From the NCBI GenBank assembly GCA_033763575.1, contig JANRKF010000026.1, positions 62,001-126,000 on the forward strand: DNA of 64,000 nt, read 5' to 3'. Both the position numbers and the translations under genes were made by a program. The notes below the pieces were generated by a model, which made no database searches, was not told the origin of the DNA, and saw nothing but the letters and a program-made list of their open reading frames with translations. Positions 49,237 to 58,003 of the stretch are shown here, in pieces. The stretch's first letter is position 1; each line of letters begins with the position of its first letter. This DNA comes from JANRKF01 sp033763575. GTDB taxonomy: Bacteria; Pseudomonadota; Alphaproteobacteria; Rickettsiales; SXRF01.

Positions 49237-50979
49237 TTAAATATTAAAATACTTCGCCTGCGGGTGATGCACCACGATGGCGCTGGTCGATTGTTCGGGG
49301 TGAAGCTGGTATTCATCCGAAAGTTCAATGCCGATTTGCTCCGCACCCAATAATCGCAATAATATTTCTTGGTCTTCCAGCCGAGGGCAGGCGGGATAAC
49401 CAAAAGAATAGCGCGAACCGCGATAGCCCTGCTTGAGCATTTTCTTGATGTCGCGGTCATCCTCATGGCCGAAGCCAAGCTCGGCGCGGATGCGCTTATG
49501 CATATATTCGGCTGCGGCTTCCGCGATTTCCACACCTAGGCCATGCAGATAAAGATAATCCTGGTAGCGATTATTCGCGAACCAATCCCGCGCCACATCC
49601 GCCACTTTCTGCCCTGCCGTCACCACCTGCAAACCGATCACATCGCGCTCACCGGAATCGATATCGCGGAAGAAATCGGCGACGCAGATGCCGCCGTCTT
49701 TATCCTGCCGGGGGAGCTGGAACAGCCCGGTTTCCTTGGTTCCCGATTCATCGAATAAGACAAGGTCGTTGCCACGCGCCGCGCATTTGAAATAGCCGTA
49801 GGCTGCCTTGGGCTGGAGGATGTCTTCGCGCTCGCATTCTTCCAGCAAACGTTTCAGGATAGGCCGCACCTCGGCGTCCACCCATTTCCAATATTCATCC
49901 AGCGACTTGCCCGCTTTTTTAAAACCCCAATGGAAGGTGAACAGCATCTGGTCGTTGAGATAAGCGACCAGCGCCTTCACCGGAATATTTTCAATCACAC
50001 GCGGCCCCCAGAAAGGCGGCACCGGCACCTCCACACCCTTGGCGAGTTCCGCGCGCTTGGTTTTGATTTCTTCCACCTCGATAGGACGCAGATCGCTTTT
50101 AATCAGCGCCTGCCCGGCTTCCTCATTCTGGCTCCAGCGCTGCTTGGCCTTGGCGTTGCTGGGCCGGTTATGCTTGCGCTTTTTGACCTCTTCCAGATAC
50201 TCATCGAACTGCTTATCGGCCACCTTGTTCATCAGATCCAGCCCATCGAACGCATCCTGCGCATAAGCCACACGGCCTGCGCCATAGGCCGCCACGCAAT
50301 CTTCCTCCACATAAGCCCGCGTCAGCGCCGCGCCGCCCAGCAGCACCGGAATATCGACGCCGAGGCTCGTCAGTTCCTGTAAATTCTCGCGCATCACCAC
50401 GGTCGATTTTACGAGCAGACCAGAAAGCCCCACCGCGTCCGGCTTATGCTCGGAAATGGCGGTAATGATATTGGAAATCGGCTGCTTGATGCCAAGATTA
50501 ATCACCTTATAGCCGTTATTGGTCAGGATAATATCCACCAGATTTTTGCCGATGTCGTGCACATCGCCTTTCACGGTCGCAAGCACGATCACGCCTTTTT
50601 CCTGCCCTTCCACCTTTTCCATGAACTGCTCTAAATAGGCCACGGCCTTTTTCATCGTCTCGGCGCTTTGCAATACGAAAGGAAGCTGCATCTTGCCCGC
50701 GCCGAACAGCTCGCCCACCACCTTCATCCCGGCAAGCAATATATCATTAATGATGACCAGCGGCGTATGCGTCTTCATCGCCTCGGCAAGATCCTCTTCC
50801 AGCCCCTTCTTGTCGCCGTCGACGATGCGGTCTTTGAGTATGCCCTCGATGGTGTCGGCACGCGCTTTCTTCGCCGAAGCCGCGCCTTTTCGCCCCTCGA
50901 ACAGCGCGATGAAATATTGCAGCGGATCGTAAGGATCGTCCGGCGTGCCCGCAGGCTTTGGGGGGATATAATCGCTCAT
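49237..50979 (-). CDS. metH: Methionine synthase, cobalamin-binding and activation half (split MetH)
   Basis: A 580-residue protein that corresponds to the C-terminal half of cobalamin-dependent methionine synthase. It has the helical cap domain (about 35-115, FGAGKMQLPFVLQSAETMK), the B12-binding domain with the ligand histidine in VKGDVHDIGKNLVDIIL and VGLSGLLVKSTVVM, and the SAM-dependent reactivation domain (about 300-580) ending RYSFGYPACPRLEDQ. The homocysteine- and folate-binding half (about 650 residues) is absent. The frame starts cleanly with ATG (MSDYIPPKPAG), and the 42 bases upstream before the next gene cannot hold it, so it should be encoded elsewhere. Confidence 0.93.
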   Translation of the reverse strand: MSDYIPPKPAGTPDDPYDPLQYFIALFEGRKGAASAKKARADTIEGILKDRIVDGDKKGLEEDLAEAMKTHTPLVIINDILLAGMKVVGELFGAGKMQLPFVLQSAETMKKAVAYLEQFMEKVEGQEKGVIVLATVKGDVHDIGKNLVDIILTNNGYKVINLGIKQPISNIITAISEHKPDAVGLSGLLVKSTVVMRENLQELTSLGVDIPVLLGGAALTRAYVEEDCVAAYGAGRVAYAQDAFDGLDLMNKVADKQFDEYLEEVKKRKHNRPSNAKAKQRWSQNEEAGQALIKSDLRPIEVEEIKTKRAELAKGVEVPVPPFWGPRVIENIPVKALVAYLNDQMLFTFHWGFKKAGKSLDEYWKWVDAEVRPILKRLLEECEREDILQPKAAYGYFKCAARGNDLVLFDESGTKETGLFQLPRQDKDGGICVADFFRDIDSGERDVIGLQVVTAGQKVADVARDWFANNRYQDYLYLHGLGVEIAEAAAEYMHKRIRAELGFGHEDDRDIKKMLKQGYRGSRYSFGYPACPRLEDQEILLRLLGAEQIGIELSDEYQLHPEQSTSAIVVHHPQAKYFNI

Positions 50980-51021
50980 AGGGGCGTGTTTTACGCTAAA
51001 AGCGCCGCCCCGTCTATAGTG

Positions 51022-52590
51022 CTAGTCGATATAATAGAGCCACAGCGTGTTACCGACAGAATCCACCGGCTGGTAGGCATCGAGCCATTGCAGTTTTTCC
51101 TGCGATAGCAGCTTTTCAGCGCGACCAACCGCAATCCAGCCGGTAATCTTCTCCGAAGGACAGCCATCGGGCTTTAGCCCAAGCGTCTGGTCCATACGAC
51201 GAATAAAGCCATTCAGCCAAAAACAGGTATATAGATGGGTGATGTGGCGTTTTTTGATTGCCTCCGCCAGCTGCAAATATTGCTGTCCCCAGTCGAGGTC
51301 GCTATCGAAGGAGATGTGCTCGGGATGTCCGCCGGTTATCCACCGGGCGGGCTGGTTGTAATAGGAAATGCGGTCGGGAAAACCATCTAGGAAATCATAA
51401 GCCTGTAATGCCGCCAGCGCGATCAGTGATAGCCGGAACAATCGTCGTATATAGGTGTGTTTTTGCCGCCATAACCATAACAGCCCGTAGCCGGAAACAA
51501 CCGCCATCATGGGATACACGGCGAGCGCATGGCGAACGCCTATATTGATGTCGCTCGGCATATTGACGGCAAAAATCGCCAGCACCGCGATAATCGGGAA
51601 AACGGACTCAACCGTTTTTTGCTCCCGCACGATGCGCCGCACGACCCTGCCCAGTGCCAATATATTGGCGCAGAGGAAAGCGATCGGCGTCTTGAAAAAA
51701 TACACCACAGGGAAAAAATACCACACCCCTGCATTGTTAAGCGGACGGAAAAGCCAGGTGGCATGCCCGCTCTTGTTTTTATCGAGCACTTGCTGGAAAC
51801 CGTCGATCAGCGGCTGGTAGGAAAATAAATAAAGCGCCGCTAACACCAGCAGGAAAAACCCGCTCACAACTACTGCCCATCGCATATGCCGCAAGCCGAT
51901 GGAAAATACCGGCGCGCCGGGAAGCCGCCTGAAAACTACCATGCAATTCAGCACCGCCATCGCCGCCATCGCCACCGGCCAGTAAAACACGTTGGAAAAT
52001 TTCGCCGCCACCATCAACGCAAGCACCACTCCCGCAAGCACGCTATTAAACAGGCCCGGTTGCTTTAGCCAGCGCAGGCTTGCCATAATCCCCGCCATCA
52101 GCATGGTGGCCCCTCCCATATCGGTCGTTGCAAGTCCCGCATGCGCGGCAACCGTGGGAAGGGTCACATACATGCCGAGCGATAGAAGTGCAGCCGGGAC
52201 ACCAAAGAGCTGCCTGCTCCAGCTATAAACCAACAGGCAGGAAATCAGGTAGAACGGCAAAACGCCCAGCCGCATCAGGATGAGATTGAAAACATAGTCA
52301 CCATGGGCATGCAATATATCGAGCCCCTGAAACCAGTAATCTTCATCGGAACCGGCGACGGCATCTTCCTTGCCCACAACAAAAAGCAGGCTCGCCGCCA
52401 TCAACCGCGCAAGCGGCGGGTGCAAAGGTTCATGGCTATATTCATTCTGGCTCCACCACTGCATGCCGGTGCCAATATGCGCTATTTCATCGAAAACATG
52501 GCTAAGCTTCTGATAGGTTCCAACGATGTTGGCGGCGCCGAACAATATTAAAAGAGCGACAATCAAATTCGCATGTCGCAGCACCGGCAT
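51022..52590 (-). CDS. GT-C-type membrane glycosyltransferase (family 39-like)
   Basis: A 522-residue protein with a first membrane helix at about 7-25. A periplasmic loop follows that carries the GT-C acidic pair in HVFDEIAHIGTGMQWW and the later HEPLHPPLARLMAA, as in family 39 and ArnT enzymes. About ten further membrane segments and a C-terminal soluble region (about 420-522) complete it. Such enzymes use polyprenyl-phosphate sugars to glycosylate lipid, protein or polysaccharide outside the inner membrane. The GT2 encoded four bases upstream would supply the polyprenyl-phosphate sugar. Confidence 0.85.
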   Translation of the reverse strand: MPVLRHANLIVALLILFGAANIVGTYQKLSHVFDEIAHIGTGMQWWSQNEYSHEPLHPPLARLMAASLLFVVGKEDAVAGSDEDYWFQGLDILHAHGDYVFNLILMRLGVLPFYLISCLLVYSWSRQLFGVPAALLSLGMYVTLPTVAAHAGLATTDMGGATMLMAGIMASLRWLKQPGLFNSVLAGVVLALMVAAKFSNVFYWPVAMAAMAVLNCMVVFRRLPGAPVFSIGLRHMRWAVVVSGFFLLVLAALYLFSYQPLIDGFQQVLDKNKSGHATWLFRPLNNAGVWYFFPVVYFFKTPIAFLCANILALGRVVRRIVREQKTVESVFPIIAVLAIFAVNMPSDINIGVRHALAVYPMMAVVSGYGLLWLWRQKHTYIRRLFRLSLIALAALQAYDFLDGFPDRISYYNQPARWITGGHPEHISFDSDLDWGQQYLQLAEAIKKRHITHLYTCFWLNGFIRRMDQTLGLKPDGCPSEKITGWIAVGRAEKLLSQEKLQWLDAYQPVDSVGNTLWLYYID

Positions 52591-52593
52591 CCG

Positions 52594-53529
52594 CTACACC
52601 TGTTTTTCGATATGGAAACGGGGCCGGGCCTTGGTCTCCATATAGATTTTTCCTATATATTCGCCGATAATCCCGATCGACAGCATCTGCACGCCGCCGA
52701 GGAAAAAGAGCGGTATGACCGTCGACGCCCAGCCGGGCACGGCATTATCGGTGAGCAACACCTGCCAGAATGCATAGAGCACGAGCAGGAAAGAAACCAG
52801 CGAGACGGTGATGCCGAACACGAAAATGGCCCGTAGCGGCGCCGCCGAAGTAGACATGATCCCGTTCCAGGCAAAACCGAGCAGCGAGAAAGGGGTGTAT
52901 TTAGTGTGGCCTGCCACGCGCTCCTTGCGCGCATATTCGACAGTGGCGGCGGTAAATCCAAGATGGGGAATAATGCCGCGCAGGAACAAATTCACCTCGC
53001 CATATTCTCCGAGCGCGTCAAGCGCCGCCCTTCCCAGCAGCCGGTAATCGGAATGGTTGAGGATGATTTTAATCCCAAGCCAGCGCACGACCTTATAATA
53101 AAATCCCGCGAAGAGCCGCTTGAAAAATGTATCCTTATCGCGGGCGATGCGGACGCCATAGACAATTTCCGCGCCCTGCAAATGATGGCGAACCATCGCC
53201 TCGATGACGTCGGCATCGTCCTGCAAATCGGCATCGATCGTCACCATCATATCGCAGGGAAGAGTGGTAATGGCCGCCATGATGGTGCGCTGCGTGCCGC
53301 GATTGCCTGAAAGCTTGATGCCATGAACATGGCCGGAGGCTTCAGCGTAATGCTCGATCAGCGGCCATGTGCCGTCCCTGGAGCCGTCATCGACAAAATA
53401 AAGCGCGCTGGCCGGGCTTACCAGCTTCTGTTCGACCAGCTTCGATAATATGCGTGATAATTCCGCGTTGCATGCCGGCAGCGCCTCTTCCTCGTTATAG
53501 CAGGGAATGACGATGGCGAGCGTCTTCAT
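52594..53529 (-). CDS. Family 2 polyprenyl-phosphate glycosyltransferase (GtrB type)
   Basis: A 311-residue protein with LAIVIPCYNEEEALPACNAE, YFVDDGSRDGTWPLIEHYA, SGNRGTQRTIMAAITT and the metal-binding TIDADLQDDADVIEAMV. YRLLGRAALDALGEYGEVNL and FLRGIIPHLGF are GtrB-type landmarks, followed by two C-terminal membrane helices (about 225-250 and 260-280) and IGIIGEYIGKIYMETKARP. It probably loads a hexose on undecaprenyl phosphate for the GT-C enzyme downstream. Its ATG overlaps the hemJ stop by four bases. Confidence 0.9.
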   Translation of the reverse strand: MKTLAIVIPCYNEEEALPACNAELSRILSKLVEQKLVSPASALYFVDDGSRDGTWPLIEHYAEASGHVHGIKLSGNRGTQRTIMAAITTLPCDMMVTIDADLQDDADVIEAMVRHHLQGAEIVYGVRIARDKDTFFKRLFAGFYYKVVRWLGIKIILNHSDYRLLGRAALDALGEYGEVNLFLRGIIPHLGFTAATVEYARKERVAGHTKYTPFSLLGFAWNGIMSTSAAPLRAIFVFGITVSLVSFLLVLYAFWQVLLTDNAVPGWASTVIPLFFLGGVQMLSIGIIGEYIGKIYMETKARPRFHIEKQV

Positions 53530-53969
53530 ACCGGCCGCACGACAACCAGTATGATAATCAGCACCAGAAGCAGCGTCGGCACCTCGTTCAGGATACGGTA
53601 ATATTTAGTGCTCCTGGTATTTTTGTCATTGGCGAATTGCCTACGATGCCGCGCCAAGAGCGCGTGGCAAACCTGCATGCCGATGAGCATGGTGAATTTC
53701 CAGTGCATCCACATGCCGTTTACCGGGTTGAGCGCATTGGTGTAATGCACCAGCCACAACCCCGCCACCCACGCCACGATCATCGCCGGGTTGATGATGA
53801 ACCGCAGCAACCGGCGCTCCATTATCTTGAACAGCTCCGAGGTTTCCGAGCCGATTTTCACCTGCGTGTGATAGACATACAGGCGCGGTAAATACAGCAT
53901 CCCCGCCATCCATGCGATGACCGCGATGATATGCAGCGCTTTTACCCAGTGATAGAGTGAATCGACCAT
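53526..53969 (-). CDS. hemJ: Protoporphyrinogen IX oxidase HemJ
   Basis: Membrane oxidase that makes protoporphyrin IX, the substrate of ferrochelatase. The 147-residue product has four hydrophobic segments. The conserved pieces are ALHIIAVIAWMAGMLYLPRL (with the haem-binding histidine), MERRLLRFIINPAMIVAW, MWMHWKFTMLIGMQVCHAL and ILNEVPTLLLVLIIILVVVRP. It sits in the hemE-hemH-hemJ operon, the normal alphaproteobacterial arrangement, and is four bases from hemH. Confidence 0.95.
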   Translation of the reverse strand: MVDSLYHWVKALHIIAVIAWMAGMLYLPRLYVYHTQVKIGSETSELFKIMERRLLRFIINPAMIVAWVAGLWLVHYTNALNPVNGMWMHWKFTMLIGMQVCHALLARHRRQFANDKNTRSTKYYRILNEVPTLLLVLIIILVVVRPV

Positions 53970-53973
53970 CGCA

Positions 53974-55002
53974 TCATCCCTTGCATGGACAGGCGCCGAA
54001 GTTACGCAGGCAGAAGCGCGTGCCCGTCTCGGAACTTATACCGGTAGAATCGATTTTTGACAGCACTATTTCGCCGAGCGCCTCGATGAAAAACGGCTCT
54101 GTCGCCAGCGCCGGCACCCGCTGGTAGGAAGGAACGCCGAGCTTTTCCGCCAGGTGTTTATATTCGATATCCAGCTCCACCAGCGTTTCCGAATGTTCCG
54201 ACACGAACGCTATAGGCACCACCACGATCGGGGTTTTTTCTTCCGCCGCCCGGGCGATTTCCTCTTCCGTCGACGGGCCGATCCATGCGAGCGGCCCAAC
54301 CTTGCTCTGGTAGCAGACGTTGTAATCAAGATCGTCGATGGAGAGAATCTGGACAATCGCCGCGGCGGTCTTTTCAACCTGGTATTGGTACGGATCGCCC
54401 ATGGCGATCACTTTTTCCGGCAGGCCGTGGGCGGAAAATAAAATGCGCGGGCGCCCGAATTCGGCGGCCTTCCAGTAATATTCGCGAATGATTTTGGCGT
54501 GTGCCGCCGCAAAGCTTTTCTGCGCCGGGTAGCAGCATATTTTACTGGTCGGCGCCTTAAGGCCGATCTTATCGCACTGCCGGTCCCAGTCCTCGAAGGA
54601 GGAGCCGGTGGTGGTGGTTGAAAATTGCGGATAAAGCGGCAGAAGGACGATATGGTCCGGCGCATATTGCTGCACGTTTTTTGCCGCCGCCCCGCTCATC
54701 GGATGCCAGTAGCGCATACTTACGAACACCTTGTATTCGCCGTGGGATTTAAGCCGTTCTTCCAGCGCCCGCGCCTGCTGCTGGGTAAGCTCAAGGATGG
54801 GAGATTTCCCGCCGATATGATGATAAATCCCGGCGGCTTTTTTACTTCTTCCCCAGGCGATCCACTGCGCCAACAGCCACCGCATCGGCTGTGAAAGCGA
54901 AATAATCGCCCTGTCGTTAAACAGGTTGAATAAAAAAGGACGGATGGCGCGTGGACTGTCCGGCCCGCCAAGATTGAATAATACGACAGCGATTTTTCTC
55001 AT
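53974..55002 (-). CDS. hemH: Ferrochelatase
   Basis: It inserts Fe(II) into protoporphyrin IX. The 342-residue product has VVLFNLGGPDSPRAIRPFLF, FVSMRYWHPM, LLPLYPQFSTTTTGSS, the catalytic histidine in LFSAHGLPEKVI, QSKVGPLAWIGPSTEEEI and VVPIAFVSEHSETLVELDIE. The C-terminal RFCLRNFGACPC is cysteine-rich, and some ferrochelatases bind a [2Fe-2S] cluster there; whether this one does is open. It overlaps hemE by four bases. Confidence 0.96.
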   Translation of the reverse strand: MRKIAVVLFNLGGPDSPRAIRPFLFNLFNDRAIISLSQPMRWLLAQWIAWGRSKKAAGIYHHIGGKSPILELTQQQARALEERLKSHGEYKVFVSMRYWHPMSGAAAKNVQQYAPDHIVLLPLYPQFSTTTTGSSFEDWDRQCDKIGLKAPTSKICCYPAQKSFAAAHAKIIREYYWKAAEFGRPRILFSAHGLPEKVIAMGDPYQYQVEKTAAAIVQILSIDDLDYNVCYQSKVGPLAWIGPSTEEEIARAAEEKTPIVVVPIAFVSEHSETLVELDIEYKHLAEKLGVPSYQRVPALATEPFFIEALGEIVLSKIDSTGISSETGTRFCLRNFGACPCKG

Positions 55003-56024
55003 GCGTGATTTTTTATCATGTCGCTTACCGCTTGTACATTCGCAATCGGCGTGTGCGGTAAAATGCCGTGCGCGAGGTTAAAAATAAACGGCGTGCCAGC
55101 AAACCGGTCGAGTATTTTTCCGGTTTGGGCGAGTGCCAGCTCTTTATCTTCCGCCAGTATCTGCGAATCGAGATTGCCCTGCAGCAGCACATGCGGCTGC
55201 ACCTCTTTTTTTGCGTAGGCGAGGCTCACCGATCCGTCGAAACTCACCGCATCCACCCCGGTTTCTTTCGCGTAATATTCCAGTTTTGCACCGCACATGC
55301 GCGGGAATCCAATAACCGGAATGGAGGAGTGTTTATTTTTTATCCCTGCCACAATCCTTTTGGTGGGTTGCACCACATAATGTTCGAACTCCACCTCCGA
55401 CAACACGCCGGACCATGAATCGAATAGCTGTATGGCGTTTGCACCGGCCTCTATCTGCGCACAGGCATGATCGGTAATAGCATTTTCCAGTAGCGCCATA
55501 AGTTTTTTGAATAATTCCGGCTCCTTAAGGGCGAAGACGCGGGCTTCGGAAAAATCCCGCGAGCTTTTTCCCTGCAGCATATAGCAGGCGAGCGTCCAGC
55601 CTGAACCGCAAAAACCGATAAGCGCTTTATCTTTGGCAAGGGCGCTGCGGGTGAGGGAAATGGCTTTATAAACGGGAGAAAGTTTTTCGCTGAAATGCTG
55701 CCCCATACCGATTCTTTCAATCGCCGCTTTATTGGCGATCGATGTGAGCACGGGGCCGATATTTTCGACGAAAGTGACATCGACCCCAAGCGCATCCGGA
55801 ATCACCAATATATCGGAAAAAATAATGGCCGCCGACATATCGAAACGTGAAATCGGCTGTAAAGTGACTTCACAAGCGGCTTCCGGCGTATAACAAAAAC
55901 TCAGGAAATCGGGAAAATTTTTACGAACGGCTTTATATTCGGGCAAGTATCGTCCCGCCTGGCGCATGAACCAGAAGGGCACGGACGCGGATTTTTTACA
56001 CTGAAGAACATCGATCAATAACAT
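54999..56024 (-). CDS. hemE: Uroporphyrinogen decarboxylase
   Basis: It decarboxylates uroporphyrinogen III to coproporphyrinogen III. The 341-residue product has the substrate-binding WFMRQAGRYLPEYKAVRK, IIFSDILVIPDALG (catalytic-region aspartate), GFCGSGWTLACYMLQG, AIQLFDSWSGVLS and FNLAHGILPHTP. It is the first gene of the hem operon and borders the origin region. The ATG at 56024 is preceded by an AT-rich stretch without a strong ribosome binding site. Confidence 0.96.
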   Translation of the reverse strand: MLLIDVLQCKKSASVPFWFMRQAGRYLPEYKAVRKNFPDFLSFCYTPEAACEVTLQPISRFDMSAAIIFSDILVIPDALGVDVTFVENIGPVLTSIANKAAIERIGMGQHFSEKLSPVYKAISLTRSALAKDKALIGFCGSGWTLACYMLQGKSSRDFSEARVFALKEPELFKKLMALLENAITDHACAQIEAGANAIQLFDSWSGVLSEVEFEHYVVQPTKRIVAGIKNKHSSIPVIGFPRMCGAKLEYYAKETGVDAVSFDGSVSLAYAKKEVQPHVLLQGNLDSQILAEDKELALAQTGKILDRFAGTPFIFNLAHGILPHTPIANVQAVSDMIKNHA

Positions 56025-56336
56025 TATAATAATTTAAAATAAGGTGGTGGTAGTAGTAGGAAGATGGGTTTATGGGGATAGAACTTCATACACCTATTTA
56101 CCCACAAAAACACAACTTATAAATCGTAGTGTATAAGCGGTAGTGATAAAAGGCCAAGCCCATCAAATAACTCAAAAAAGAAAAGCGTGTAAAAGGGGGG
56201 ATGACAGAAGAAGCCAACGGGTTTAAAACAATGAAAATCCAGATATCCACCTGTGGAAGTTTTTAATGCAGCGTTCGTATAACCTCCCCGTTTATCCACA
56301 AGGCCGTTTGACCACATTTTACCCACAGGTTTATGC
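56025..56336. other. Probable chromosomal replication origin (oriC)
   Basis: The hemE-ppsR (RP001-type) gap, the known oriC location in Caulobacter and Rickettsia. It holds a perfect DnaA box TTATCCACA (56292-56300), two one-mismatch boxes TTACCCACA (56098-56106, 56319-56327), and a weaker ATATCCACC (56243-56251). Between them are AT-rich tracts (for example 56161-56190 and 56221-56240) that could be the unwinding element. Genes immediately left read leftward and those right read rightward, as expected of bidirectional replication. Confidence 0.8.
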
Positions 56337-57164
56337 ATGAAAAAATTCAACCTGCATCTCGTCTCCGATTCTACCGGTGAAACGGTGGGTAGCGTATCGC
56401 GTGCGGCGCTTGTGCAGTTCGACGATGTCGAGCCGGAGGAATTCGTCTGGACGCTGGTGCGCTCGAAAAGCCAGCTGGATAAGGTCATTGAAGCGATTGC
56501 TGAAAATCCCGGGCCGGTGCTTTTCACTCTGGTGGATAATGCGCTGCGCGACGAGCTTAAAAAGGAATGTGCGCGCCGCGGCCTTCCCTGCATCGCGGTG
56601 ATCGCCGGGGTGGTAGCTGAGCTTTCCTCCTATCTCGGGCTGGAAACGCATGCCTCGCCGGGCAAGCAGCATGAGCTGAACGAGGAATATTTCACCCGCG
56701 TTGACGCCATCAACTATGCCCTCGCCCATGATGACGGGCAGGCGCACTGGGAGCTGGAAGAGGCCGACATCGTGCTGGTCGGCGTGTCGCGCACCTCGAA
56801 ATCGCCGACCTGTGTGTATCTTGCCTATAAAGGGTTCAAGAGTGCGAATATTCCATTCGTGCTCGATTGCCCGCTACCGCCGTCGCTGGAAACGCTCAAA
56901 AAACCGCTGGTGGTGGGGCTCACCATCAATCCGGAGCGGCTGCTCGCCATCCGCAAAACAAGGCTGCAATCGCTCAACCAGGAAAACGATACCAACTATG
57001 TCGATATGGAATATATGCAGCGCGAGATTGCCGAGTCGCGCAAGCTGTTCACCAAACATCGCTGGCCGGTGATCGACGTTACCAAGCGCTCGGTGGAGGA
57101 AACCGCCGCGACGATCGCGCAATACCATAAGAAACACATGGAAAAGCTGGAGAAGCTGGCATGA
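56337..57164 (+). CDS. ppsR: Pyruvate, phosphate dikinase / PEP synthetase regulatory protein (RP001/DUF299 family)
   Basis: A bifunctional kinase and pyrophosphorylase that switches PEP synthase or pyruvate phosphate dikinase off and on. The 275-residue product has NLHLVSDSTGETVGSVSRAA at the start. It also has HASPGKQHELNEEYFTRVDA, the nucleotide-binding loop LVGVSRTSKSPTCVYLAYKG (about 147-165) and RLLAIRKTRL, with a C-terminal segment WPVIDVTKRSVEETAATIAQ. Which of the two target enzymes it serves cannot be told here. It is the first gene right of the origin, and its stop overlaps the aroE start (ATGA). Confidence 0.94.
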   Translation: MKKFNLHLVSDSTGETVGSVSRAALVQFDDVEPEEFVWTLVRSKSQLDKVIEAIAENPGPVLFTLVDNALRDELKKECARRGLPCIAVIAGVVAELSSYLGLETHASPGKQHELNEEYFTRVDAINYALAHDDGQAHWELEEADIVLVGVSRTSKSPTCVYLAYKGFKSANIPFVLDCPLPPSLETLKKPLVVGLTINPERLLAIRKTRLQSLNQENDTNYVDMEYMQREIAESRKLFTKHRWPVIDVTKRSVEETAATIAQYHKKHMEKLEKLA

Positions 57165-58003
57165 TCCGCGCCGGGGTCATCGGCCATCCGATCGCGCACA
57201 GCCTGTCGCCGAAACTCCATAATTACTGGCTTAAAAAATACAACATCGAGGGCGAGTATATCGCCTATGATGTCGCGCCGGAAGATTTGAGGTCGTGGAT
57301 AAAATCCATGCCGGAAAAAGGCTTTGCTGGCTGTAATGTGACGATCCCATATAAAGAAGAAGTATTTTCTTTGCTGGGTGGAAACGTTGATGGAATAGCT
57401 TTAAGACTAGGTGCTGTTAATACTGTCGTAGTTGAAGGTAGTAGGATTATTGGACTCAATACTGATGCGTATGGCTTTACCCAGAATATAGCCCCATATA
57501 TTAAGCGCCTTGAAAAGAAAGAAAAAGCAGTCGTGCTTGGTGCGGGTGGCGCGGCTAACGCAGTATGGGAATCTTTGATTAGCCTAGGATTTAAAGAGGT
57601 GGCACTCACAAATCGTACACATGAAAAATTTAAAGACAAGGAGCCTTTGCTCAAATCGATCTTTGCCAAGAATCAAGGTACTACCCATCAGATTTATGAG
57701 TGGTTAGATTTTGATTCTATGTTTAAAGACGCAGACTTGCTCGTAAACACCACCAGCCTCGGCATGGCAGGCAAAGAGCCGCTGGATATTTCTCTCGACG
57801 CTTTACCAAAAACCGCACTCGTCACCGACATTGTCTACAGGCCGCTCATGACACCGCTTTTGGTGGCGGCAAAAGCCCGCGGCAATCCGGTGGTTGATGG
57901 TTTGGGTATGCTGCTGCACCAAGCCGCGCCCGGCTTCAAGGCATGGTTTGGGGTGATGCCGGAGGTGACAAGCGAACTCAGGCAATTTATACTGGCGTCA
58001 TGA
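57161..58003 (+). CDS. aroE: Shikimate dehydrogenase, with an AT-rich central segment
   Basis: NADPH-dependent reduction of dehydroshikimate. The 280-residue product has the substrate site GVIGHPIAHSLSPKLHNYWL (S-x-S type), the catalytic lysine in NVTIPYKEEVFSL, GLNTDAYGFTQN, the NADP loop VVLGAGGAANAVWESL and LVNTTSLGMAGKEP, ending VDGLGMLLHQAAPGF. The frame is intact. From about 57345 to 57745 the DNA drops to about 40% GC, with codons such as AGA, TTA and GTA that the flanks avoid. This suggests that the middle of the gene was replaced by recombination. Confidence 0.95.
   Translation: MIRAGVIGHPIAHSLSPKLHNYWLKKYNIEGEYIAYDVAPEDLRSWIKSMPEKGFAGCNVTIPYKEEVFSLLGGNVDGIALRLGAVNTVVVEGSRIIGLNTDAYGFTQNIAPYIKRLEKKEKAVVLGAGGAANAVWESLISLGFKEVALTNRTHEKFKDKEPLLKSIFAKNQGTTHQIYEWLDFDSMFKDADLLVNTTSLGMAGKEPLDISLDALPKTALVTDIVYRPLMTPLLVAAKARGNPVVDGLGMLLHQAAPGFKAWFGVMPEVTSELRQFILAS

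Noticed and set aside
49237..50979. Frameshifted or truncated metH pseudogene
   Set aside because: The frame is intact from a proper ATG, and only 42 bases separate it from the upstream gene, with no remnant of the missing N-terminal domains. A split gene is the simpler reading.
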